The notes beneath the pieces were generated by a model, which did not search any database, was not told where the DNA came from, and was given only the letters and a program-made list of their open reading frames with translations. This document shows positions 19,307-26,580 of a stretch of DNA of 64,000 nt, one piece after another; the stretch's first letter is position 1; each line of letters opens with the position of its first letter. Made by a program: the position numbers and the translations under genes. This DNA comes from Deltaproteobacteria bacterium (GTDB lineage: Bacteria > Myxococcota_A > UBA9160 > UBA4427), in assembly GCA_002719955.1 (NCBI GenBank), contig PBFW01000060.1, forward strand, positions 20,573 through 84,572, read 5' to 3'.

Positions 19307-20920
19307 ATGAATCTCGATCAAGGTAACCAAATAATCGATTTCTTCGGCATCGCGCGCCGACGGGGCAAGCTCGTCGCGATGGTTGCCGGGGGTATCATCC
19401 TCGTGACCTTCTGGGTCGTGATGGCGCTGCCCAATCTATACATGTCGTCCGCGATGCTTCTCGTGGAACCTCAGTCGGTCGACGAAGACCTCGTGAATGC
19501 GGGCGTGCGACAGAGTGATCTCAATGAGCGCCTCGGCCTGATGACGGCCGAGATCCTGAGTCGCTCTCGTCTCTCCAATATCATCACCGAAATGGACCTC
19601 TACCAGGACGAGAGTGAGGATCTGCAGCGTTCTGAGGTGGTGGACCTGATGCGCTCCTTCATCAGTGTCATACCGGTCCTCAGTGAACTCGAAGAAGGCC
19701 GGAGGAATCAGGAACTCAAATTCAACACCTTCCGCATCATGTTTCAGCACGAGGACCGGAATATCGCCGCCGCTGTGGCGCAGAGGGTGGGCAACGATTT
19801 CATCAATGCCAACATCGATTCGCGAACCAACATTACCGCGAAGAGCCTCGACTTCATGCAGGACGAGATCGAATCGCTCAGCGGACAGCTCGCGGAGGTC
19901 GAAAAATTGATCGCGGAGGTGAAGGCCAGCAACGCGGGCCGCCTTCCGGAAGAATTTGACAGCAATCAGCGCATACTTCAGTTCGCGATGGGTGACCTAC
20001 GCGACGCGCAGCGGATCCTGGCCGCAGCGCAGAGCGATTCGTCCTACTGGAATAATCAGGCGCTGACAGCCTCCAGCCTGAGTTCGCCCGGGGACACCAC
20101 GAGTCCGGGACATCGTCTGCGGCTCTTGGAAATCGAGCGGGGAAGCTTTCTCGCCCGCGGCTACACGACGCGTCACCCGGATGTCGTTCAAGTCGAGGCC
20201 GAGATCGCTCTGCTCAGGAGTCAGCTGTTGAGCGATGCCGAGTCGGACGAGGCGCCGAAGTCGCTCGGTGAGCAGAATGCGAGATCTGAGCAGGGCAGAG
20301 CCGAGCTGCGCGCTGTCGCGGCGGGGGAGGATATCGAGCGCCTTCGGGAGACGATTGCCGGCCTCGAGGCCCGACTGGCTGGAACCGCCGCCGTTGCGGA
20401 GCAACTCGATGGTTTGAGTCGGCAATACGATCATCTCTATCGGAGCTACCAGGACTTCAGCAATCGGCTCCAGCAAGCGGGAGTCCAGGCGGATCTCGAG
20501 CGTCGCCAGCTCGGTGAAAAATTTCGAATCCTCGAGGTGGCGGAGCCGGCGCCGGAGCCGAGTTCTCCGAATAGGATTCTTCTCCTGACGCTCGGCGCCA
20601 TCCTCGGCCTTGCAATCGGCGCGGGGATCGGGCTGGCTTCCGAGGTGTCGGATTCCTCGTTGCATACCTCGGGCGAGTTGCAGACGGCGCTCGGGATACC
20701 GGTTCTCGTTTCGGTTCCGCGCATCATGCTCGAATCGGATCGCGCAGCGCGTACACGTCGAATCGTTCGGGAATCGCTGGCTGCGGTGGCCCTCGTCCTC
20801 TTCGTTCTGGTCGGAGGGATCGCGACCTACATCATGGTGAACGGAGGCGGGGAAGCCGAGTCGACCGAGCTGGAATCGACGATCGAAGCGCGAACCGCCA
20901 GCGGCATCGGGCGCGGGTAG
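19307..20920 (+). CDS. Polysaccharide chain-length determinant (Wzz/GNVR-like, XrtA type)
   Basis: A 537-residue inner-membrane protein. A first membrane helix near residues 20-42 (MVAGGIILVTFWVVMALP) is followed by a large periplasmic coiled-coil domain, then the GNVR-like region (RRQLGEKFRILEVAEPAPEP), a second helix (LLLTLGAILGLAIGAGIGLA) and, unusually, a third hydrophobic helix near the C-terminus (AAVALVLFVLVGGIATYIMV). It would control polymer length and couple polymerisation to export. ATG 19307 is chosen because the upstream in-frame codons overlap the barrel gene. It lacks its own kinase domain, which is supplied by the gene at 21870. Confidence 0.92.
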   Translation: MNLDQGNQIIDFFGIARRRGKLVAMVAGGIILVTFWVVMALPNLYMSSAMLLVEPQSVDEDLVNAGVRQSDLNERLGLMTAEILSRSRLSNIITEMDLYQDESEDLQRSEVVDLMRSFISVIPVLSELEEGRRNQELKFNTFRIMFQHEDRNIAAAVAQRVGNDFINANIDSRTNITAKSLDFMQDEIESLSGQLAEVEKLIAEVKASNAGRLPEEFDSNQRILQFAMGDLRDAQRILAAAQSDSSYWNNQALTASSLSSPGDTTSPGHRLRLLEIERGSFLARGYTTRHPDVVQVEAEIALLRSQLLSDAESDEAPKSLGEQNARSEQGRAELRAVAAGEDIERLRETIAGLEARLAGTAAVAEQLDGLSRQYDHLYRSYQDFSNRLQQAGVQADLERRQLGEKFRILEVAEPAPEPSSPNRILLLTLGAILGLAIGAGIGLASEVSDSSLHTSGELQTALGIPVLVSVPRIMLESDRAARTRRIVRESLAAVALVLFVLVGGIATYIMVNGGGEAESTELESTIEARTASGIGRG

Positions 20921-20935
20921 CGGAGGAGCCTGGCG

Positions 20936-21835
20936 ATGTATACCGAGTATTACGGGCTGGCTCGCTTGCCTTTCGAGATGACACCCGACCCCTCGTTCTT
21001 GTACCTGGGAGAGGCGCATCGCGAAGGGTTGGCGACGCTGGTCTATGCGGTCAATTCGGGCAAGGGTTTCGTCATGTTGACCGGCGAGGTCGGGACGGGC
21101 AAGACAACCCTCTTGCACGCGCTCCTCGGACAGCTCGACTCGACGACGAACTCGGCCTTCATCTTCAACCCTCGGCTCGATCCGATGGGTTTCTTCCGCA
21201 TGCTCTTCGAAGAACTCGGGGTAGGGCCCGCATGTGAGACGAAGGCGGAATACCTGCTCGTGCTGAACCAGTATCTGATCGACAAGCTCGCGGCAGACGA
21301 ACGCGTTATCCTGATCGTGGACGAGGCCCAGAATCTCTCGACAGAGATGCTGGAGGAGATCCGGCTCCTCTCGAATCTCGAAACCCCGACCTCCAAATTG
21401 ATCCAGATCATGCTCGTGGGCCAGCCGGAGCTACAAGATCTCGTCGATCAGCCCGAGCTTCGGCAGCTGCGCCAACGGATCGCCCTGCGACATCATCTGC
21501 GACCCTTCAACGAAGCCGAACTCGGAGAATACGTGGCCGGGCGTCTGTCCAAGGCCGGCTATACCGGTCGGGGGATTTTCAAGAAGAGGGCGATCAAGGA
21601 GATCTATCGGCTGACGGAGGGGACGCCGCGGCTCATCAATAATATCTGCGACGGAACATTGCTGCTCGGATATGCGCGGCAGATCAATAGCCTGGATTCG
21701 GACTCGGTTCGTGAAGTTGCGCACGATCTCGGGCTCGTCGCCAAGGATGAGATCGAGGGTGTGAACACGGGGTGGGGCGCACGAGATCCCGCGAAGCGGC
21801 GCCGTAGGCGTCGATTGTTTCGGTTTGGCCGCTAG
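20936..21835 (+). CDS. XrtA-associated AAA ATPase (ExeA-like)
   Basis: A 299-residue ATPase. The N-terminus YTEYYGLARLPFEMTPDP is typical of ExeA/GspA-like ATPases and of the XrtA-associated ATPase family. Walker A is GEVGTGKTTL, Walker B is LIVDEAQNL, and sensor segments NLETP and LVGQPEL follow. No membrane helix or peptidoglycan-binding domain is present, unlike ExeA itself. Its position between the chain-length protein and the tyrosine kinase is the standard order of exosortase polysaccharide loci. It begins 15 bases after the previous stop. Confidence 0.93.
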   Translation: MYTEYYGLARLPFEMTPDPSFLYLGEAHREGLATLVYAVNSGKGFVMLTGEVGTGKTTLLHALLGQLDSTTNSAFIFNPRLDPMGFFRMLFEELGVGPACETKAEYLLVLNQYLIDKLAADERVILIVDEAQNLSTEMLEEIRLLSNLETPTSKLIQIMLVGQPELQDLVDQPELRQLRQRIALRHHLRPFNEAELGEYVAGRLSKAGYTGRGIFKKRAIKEIYRLTEGTPRLINNICDGTLLLGYARQINSLDSDSVREVAHDLGLVAKDEIEGVNTGWGARDPAKRRRRRRLFRFGR

Positions 21836-21869
21836 GCGAATCGTTCGAGAGTTTTAGGGAGTAGAGAAG

Positions 21870-22715
21870 ATGCCCAAACATTATGAAGCGCTACAGCGTG
21901 CAGAGCAGGAGCGAAGACGAAAAGCCACGGGCGCTGATGCGCCGGCGCCTGCCTCCGTTTCTTTCGAGGGTCCCGCTCGTCCCGTGACACGCGCGAAGGC
22001 GGGTGGACTCCTGTCTCGATTGTTTCGGGGTCGGAAGGGTGCCGGGCTCGAAGAGTCCAATGAGGGCAATAAACGCCGCATTGCACTGCTTCAGCCCGAT
22101 TCTTTTGTGGCGGAGCAGTATCGGAGTCTGCGTGGTCGGATCGATGCCCTCGCAGCGCAACGGCCCCTCAAGACCCTCGCCGTTACGAGCGCGAATGCGG
22201 GTGAGGGCAAGTCGACTTGCGCGGTGAACCTCGCCACGGTCAACGCGATGAGTGTCGGCCGGAGTGTGCTCCTGATCGATTGCGATCTGCGCCGCCCCAA
22301 GGTCCATTGGACCCTCGGGTTGCAGCCCCAGGTGGGCCTTGCTGAAATCCTCTCGAATCAAGCGACGCTCGACGAGGCGATCCAGAAATTGGATGGGGTG
22401 AATCTCGATGTTCTGCCGGTTCGCTCGGTGCCCCCGAACCCTTCGGAGCTGCTCGCCTCCCCGGAGATGAGGAAGCTCATCGAAGAGATTGCGGGGCGCT
22501 ATGACCGAGTCGTTCTCGATACCCCCGCGTGCCTCGGTCTGCCCGACGCCAAGAGTATTTCCGAACTCTGTGACGGACTGGTGATGGTCGTTCGCGCCGA
22601 TGTGACGCCACAGGAAGAAGTCCAGGCGGCGCTCGATATTCTCGATCGGCGACGTGTGGTGGGGCTGGTTCTGAATGGCTCGGAAGCCAGTCGGGAGCAA
22701 TACGGATATTATTGA
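21870..22715 (+). CDS. Tyrosine-protein kinase of the EPS locus (CpsD/BY-kinase)
   Basis: A 281-residue cytoplasmic BY-kinase. Walker A is TSANAGEGKST, Walker A' is LLIDCDLRRPK and Walker B is VVLDTP. A C-terminal tyrosine cluster (YGYY) provides likely autophosphorylation sites. The N-terminal 70 residues form a basic, low-complexity linker. It should work with the separate Wzz-like protein to regulate polymerisation and export through phosphorylation cycles. RBS GGGAG stands before ATG. Confidence 0.94.
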   Translation: MPKHYEALQRAEQERRRKATGADAPAPASVSFEGPARPVTRAKAGGLLSRLFRGRKGAGLEESNEGNKRRIALLQPDSFVAEQYRSLRGRIDALAAQRPLKTLAVTSANAGEGKSTCAVNLATVNAMSVGRSVLLIDCDLRRPKVHWTLGLQPQVGLAEILSNQATLDEAIQKLDGVNLDVLPVRSVPPNPSELLASPEMRKLIEEIAGRYDRVVLDTPACLGLPDAKSISELCDGLVMVVRADVTPQEEVQAALDILDRRRVVGLVLNGSEASREQYGYY

Positions 22716-22828
22716 GCGGCTACCTCCGTCCGTGGCCAACACCCCGGCCGCTGGCGAGCAGCGGATCCTGTGGGTGATATCGTCGCCGCGATCGACTTCC
22801 TGCATTTTACGTCTCTCGTTTCCATCAA

Positions 22829-23986
22829 GTGAGCCGAGTCATCGGAGTTGTATTGGATCCCATCTACGCCATCGCGATCGTCGTGGCCGCCGCCAGCACC
22901 GCCGCTGTTGCGACCCCGTTCGTCATGCGGTTGGCGTGCCGGATCGGAGCGGTCGATCGGCCAAACGAGCGCAAGGTCAGTCGCCGTGAGGGAATGCCGC
23001 TGCTCGGTGGGTTGGCGGTCGGGGCGGGATGCGCCGCTGGGATCGCCGTCGGACTCCAACTCGTCGAGGAGCCCCAACTGGCGCGCGGGGTCGTCGGCTT
23101 CGCTGGAGGGGGCGCGCTGCTGGTCCTGGTCGGTGTCTGGGATGATCGCTTTCAGCTGAGGCCGGCCGTGAAGCTGATCTTTCAGCTCGCGGCGGCCGCG
23201 ATCGCGATCAAGGCGGGATTCCAGGTGGATCTCTTCAGCAATCCGATCACGCGAGAAACCCTACCGGTTCCGGCATGGATTCTGTGGCCGGTCTCGCTCC
23301 TCTGGATCGTTGGCGTGACGAACGCGATGAATCTGATCGACGGGCTCGACGGGCTGTCATCGGGCATCGGTGCGATCATTGCCGGAACACTCACGGCCAT
23401 CTGCTGGCAGGCGGATCAGTGGGTCGGGGTCGTGATTGGGCTCGCACTCTTCGGAGCGCTATTTGGCTATCTCCCCTTCAATTTCCCACCGGCGCGGATC
23501 TTCCTGGGTGATACCGGCGCTCTTCTGATCGGCTTCACCCTCTCACTTCTCGCGCTCGAGGGATATCGAAAAACGGCACTGCTCGCCTTCATCGTTCCCC
23601 TCATCGCCCTGGCGGTTCCGCTGCTCGACACGACGCTTTCGATCGTTCGGCGACTGCGCAGCGGGCGGGGGGTCTTTGCGCCCGATCGGTTGCATATGCA
23701 CCATCGGCTTCTCGAGCGAGAGGGTTCGCACAGGAGTGCCGTGCTGATGCTCTACTTCCTGACGAGCTGTTTCTGCATGATCGCGGTGTCCTTCTCTCAG
23801 CTCGATGGCTGGGTTGCTCTTCTCTACCTCGCTGCTGTCATCGGCGTGACGATTCGCTTGCTTCGGAATCTCGATGCTTTCTCACTCGATGCTCTTTCGG
23901 TTTCGACGGCGGACCGCAGATCTTGCGACGAGCGTGAGGAGGAGGCATCGCCGCGGCCCGGAGAACCCGGTGGGGAGCAGTCGTGA
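22829..23986 (+). CDS. Undecaprenyl-phosphate sugar-1-phosphate transferase (MraY/WecA family)
   Basis: A 385-residue polytopic enzyme with about ten membrane helices. Catalytic-loop motifs are present: DRPNERKVSRREGMPLLGG, VGVWDDR, NAMNLIDGLDGLSSG, FLGDTGALLIGF, and the cytoplasmic HMHHRLLE that distinguishes WecA-like from MraY enzymes. It would transfer a sugar-1-phosphate, probably HexNAc-1-P, from a UDP-sugar to undecaprenyl phosphate, starting the repeat unit. The charged tail after residue 350 is variable. It fits the wecB gene in the divergent operon. Confidence 0.93.
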   Translation: MSRVIGVVLDPIYAIAIVVAAASTAAVATPFVMRLACRIGAVDRPNERKVSRREGMPLLGGLAVGAGCAAGIAVGLQLVEEPQLARGVVGFAGGGALLVLVGVWDDRFQLRPAVKLIFQLAAAAIAIKAGFQVDLFSNPITRETLPVPAWILWPVSLLWIVGVTNAMNLIDGLDGLSSGIGAIIAGTLTAICWQADQWVGVVIGLALFGALFGYLPFNFPPARIFLGDTGALLIGFTLSLLALEGYRKTALLAFIVPLIALAVPLLDTTLSIVRRLRSGRGVFAPDRLHMHHRLLEREGSHRSAVLMLYFLTSCFCMIAVSFSQLDGWVALLYLAAVIGVTIRLLRNLDAFSLDALSVSTADRRSCDEREEEASPRPGEPGGEQS

Positions 23987-24080
23987 GCCGGGGGTGGGGC
24001 TTTGCGAGTGGGCGCCAGGGGGGCACTGGCCCTTCCGAACGGGGCGCGAGCGATGGACGCGGTGAATCGAGGGGAAGCCG

Positions 24081-25397
24081 ATGAATATTGCGGTGATCGG
24101 AACGGGATATGTCGGTCTGGTGACGGGCGCGTGCTTTTCAGAGTTCGGTGTCCACGTCACCTGCGTCGACCAGGACGAGGTGAAGATCGAAGGCCTCGAG
24201 CGCGGAGAGATTCCAATCTACGAGCCCGGACTCGACGAGATCGTGGCCCGCAATGTCCGGGGGGAGCGCCTTTCGTTCACGATCGATTCCGCTGAGGCGA
24301 TCGATCGAGCGCTCGTGATCTTCATCGCGGTGGGTACACCCGCTTCGGCCGATGGGGGTACCGATCTTCGATTCGTCGAGTCGGTGTCCAGAGAGATCGG
24401 GCGACAGATCGAGAGCTACAAGGTCATCGTCACCAAGAGCACGGTCCCGGTGGGCACCTCGGATCGCGTACGCGCCTGTATCCAGGAGGAACTCGACGCG
24501 CGCGGTATGGAGATTCGCTTCAGCGTCGCGTCAAATCCCGAATTTCTCCGGGAGGGGGCGGCGATCGGAGATTTCATGCGTCCGGATCGAGTCGTCATCG
24601 GCACCGAGAATAATGATGATCAGGCCCTCGCGATCATGAAGGACCTCTACCGCCCGCTCTATCTGAACGAGACGCCCTTCGTGGAAACGAATGTGCACAC
24701 CGCTGAGCTCTCCAAATACGCGGCGAATGCATTTCTTGCGACGAAGATCTCGTTCATCAACGAGTTGTCTGTGTTATGTGAGTCGGTGGGGGGGGATGTC
24801 CAGGCGATCGCCCGGGTGATGGGGCTTGACCGCCGGATCGGCAAGAAATTCCTGCATGCGGGGCCGGGTTTCGGCGGCTCCTGTTTTCCGAAGGATACGC
24901 AGTCCGCCGCCCATTTCGCGCGAGAACTCGGACACGAATTGACGATCGTCGAGGCCACGATCCAGGTCAACGCGCGCCAACGCCTTCGCATGATCGACAA
25001 GGTCGTCAGCGCCCTCGACGGCGAGGTCGAGGGGAAGACCGTCGCGGTGCTCGGTCTCTCGTTCAAGCCGGAAACCGATGATATTCGCGAAGCGCCGGCC
25101 CTCGAGATCATTCGCGGTCTCCAGGCGCGGGGCGCGAAGATCCAGGCCTACGATCCCGCGGCGATGGCCGCGGCGGGTGAGGCCGCACCCGGCATCGTTC
25201 TCTGCAAGGACGTCTACGAGGCGTTGACCGGTGCGGACGTGATGACCATCGTGACGGAGTGGAACGAGTTCCGGATGCTCGATTTGGCGCGGGCCAGGGA
25301 ATTGATGTTGGAGCCGCGCATGGTCGATATGCGCAATATCTATGATGCTGAACGGGTCGCCGCTGAGGGTTTCCACTACGTCGGGGTCGGGCGCTGA
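24081..25397 (+). CDS. ugd: UDP-glucose/UDP-sugar 6-dehydrogenase
   Basis: A 438-residue NAD-dependent enzyme that oxidises a UDP-sugar to the uronic acid. Motifs: Rossmann GTGYVGLVTGACFSEFG, TKSTVPVGTSD, NPEFLREGAAIGDFMRPDR, and the catalytic Cys in PGFGGSCFPKD. The C-terminal domain starts at VLGLSFKPETDDIREAP. It probably supplies an acidic sugar for the polysaccharide. UDP-ManNAc dehydrogenase activity is a possible alternative because wecB is nearby, but the full pattern fits UDP-glucose dehydrogenase better. GGGGAAGCCG precedes the ATG. Confidence 0.92.
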   Translation: MNIAVIGTGYVGLVTGACFSEFGVHVTCVDQDEVKIEGLERGEIPIYEPGLDEIVARNVRGERLSFTIDSAEAIDRALVIFIAVGTPASADGGTDLRFVESVSREIGRQIESYKVIVTKSTVPVGTSDRVRACIQEELDARGMEIRFSVASNPEFLREGAAIGDFMRPDRVVIGTENNDDQALAIMKDLYRPLYLNETPFVETNVHTAELSKYAANAFLATKISFINELSVLCESVGGDVQAIARVMGLDRRIGKKFLHAGPGFGGSCFPKDTQSAAHFARELGHELTIVEATIQVNARQRLRMIDKVVSALDGEVEGKTVAVLGLSFKPETDDIREAPALEIIRGLQARGAKIQAYDPAAMAAAGEAAPGIVLCKDVYEALTGADVMTIVTEWNEFRMLDLARARELMLEPRMVDMRNIYDAERVAAEGFHYVGVGR

Positions 25398-25469
25398 TCC
25401 CGATTTCCGGGCCCATTTAGCGGACCGTCCCATGATTCGTAGCCAGAATACGTCGCTCGGCAGCGGAAA

Positions 25470-25485
25470 TGTGATATTGGTCACT
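25470..25485. promoter_or_regulatory. Crp-like palindromic operator
   Basis: TGTGATATTGGTCACT matches the Crp consensus TGTGA-N6-TCACA at nine of ten positions. It lies upstream of a gene that itself encodes a Crp/Fnr-type regulator, so autoregulation is likely. An 11-base direct repeat (GTTGAGACG core) follows at 25489-25509. Confidence 0.55.
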
Positions 25486-25598
25486 AAGTTGAGACGCAGT
25501 TGAGACGAACGATCCCGGGTATGCCGACCACACAGCAGGGTTCGGGCGGCTTTGTGGAAGTCGAGAACGGTTCCGGTGCGGCGAATGAGGTCCGAGAT

Positions 25599-26279
25599 AT
25601 GCGTACGACCGGTTTGATTCGTAAGGACGTCCTGGATTCCCTTCGTGTGATTCCGCTCTTCGGGCGGGTCGGCGAGAGTGATCTGGAAGAACTCGCGACG
25701 CATCTGATCGAGCGACGCTTTCCGAAAAACGCCACCGTCGTCGAAGAGGGGCTCCCCGGCGATTATATGTACGTGATCCGCAAGGGTCGGGCGAAGGTGA
25801 TCAAGGCCTCAGAAGACGGCCGCGAGAAGATCATGAATTTTCTCGAGGCGGGATCATTCTTTGGCGATATGGCGCTTCTCGGTGACGAGATGCGTTCCGC
25901 CAGCGTGAAGACGCTCGAGGAGTCGGTCCTGCTCGCGCTCTCCCGTCGCGACTTCATCGATCTGCTCCGCCAGAGCCCCGACCTGGCGCTCTCGGTGATC
26001 GAGGAGTTGGCGAATCGGCTGCGCGAGACCAACGAGCAGGCGCGATCCCTGTCTTTCCAGGGGGTCGAGGAGCGGACCCGGAATCTCTTCGAACGAATCG
26101 CGCGGGAGGACGAGGCGGGGAGCGGACAGATGATGACGCCCGCGCTCACCCACCAGCAGATCGCCGACATGATCGGGACATCTCGAGAGACCGTGACGCG
26201 CGCGATCAAGCAGCTCAAGGAATCCGGCTGGTTGGCCCAGGAAGGCAAGCGCTACGTGACGCCTTCCCGCACGCAGTAG
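25599..26279 (+). CDS. Crp/Fnr-family transcriptional regulator
   Basis: A 226-residue regulator with an N-terminal cyclic-nucleotide-binding-type beta-roll (LRVIPLFGRVGESDLEELA, then GDYMYVIRKGRAKV, GSFFGDMALLGDE and RSASVKTLEESVLLAL) and a C-terminal winged helix (LTHQQIADMIGTSRETVTRAIKQLKESGWL). The beta-roll keeps a GDMALL-type segment near the cyclic-nucleotide phosphate site; no Fnr Cys cluster is seen. ATG 25599 has GAGG eight bases upstream; ATG 25521 and TTG 25500 are longer alternatives. It sits in the polysaccharide region and may link it to a nucleotide signal. A terminator follows. Confidence 0.93.
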   Translation: MRTTGLIRKDVLDSLRVIPLFGRVGESDLEELATHLIERRFPKNATVVEEGLPGDYMYVIRKGRAKVIKASEDGREKIMNFLEAGSFFGDMALLGDEMRSASVKTLEESVLLALSRRDFIDLLRQSPDLALSVIEELANRLRETNEQARSLSFQGVEERTRNLFERIAREDEAGSGQMMTPALTHQQIADMIGTSRETVTRAIKQLKESGWLAQEGKRYVTPSRTQ

Positions 26280-26304
26280 CCGGCGTCTCCGATTCCGGCG
26301 AGCA

Positions 26305-26359
26305 GCCGGCTCCCTGCCGTCGCCCTGCGCTCTGCTGCGGGGGCCGGCCTTTCTGTTTT
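26305..26359 (+). terminator. Intrinsic terminator after the Crp/Fnr gene
   Basis: GCCGGCTCCC (26305-26314) pairs with GGGGGCCGGC (26339-26348) over ten positions with one G-T wobble, around a 24-base loop. It is followed at once by a T-rich tract (CTTTCTGTTTT to 26359). It begins 26 bases after the stop codon. Confidence 0.65.
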
Positions 26360-26580
26360 CGCATCCCACCCGTATGAGCGAGGTTCTCGCCTCGCTCTGA
26401 AGCGGCTCTGATGCGAAAGTCGAGGCACCGTCTCGCCGATTGAATGCTGATGCGTTCAGGTGGACTTGAACGCCGGCCGAGGCTTGTCTGTGGCGTCGTA
26501 TCTGGGGATGACGCACTCTCTTGGCACTCGATCTTCCCCCCCCGGCTCCAGGCACCTCGCGAAATGAAAAAGGATTCAGT
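26360..26580 (+). promoter_or_regulatory. Upstream region of the PrsT-like gene
   Basis: No gene is seen. A run of eight C lies at 26536-26543. TTGGCAC at 26521-26527 resembles a sigma-54 -24 element, but the matching -12 TTGC is absent, so no promoter is claimed. Confidence 0.3.
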
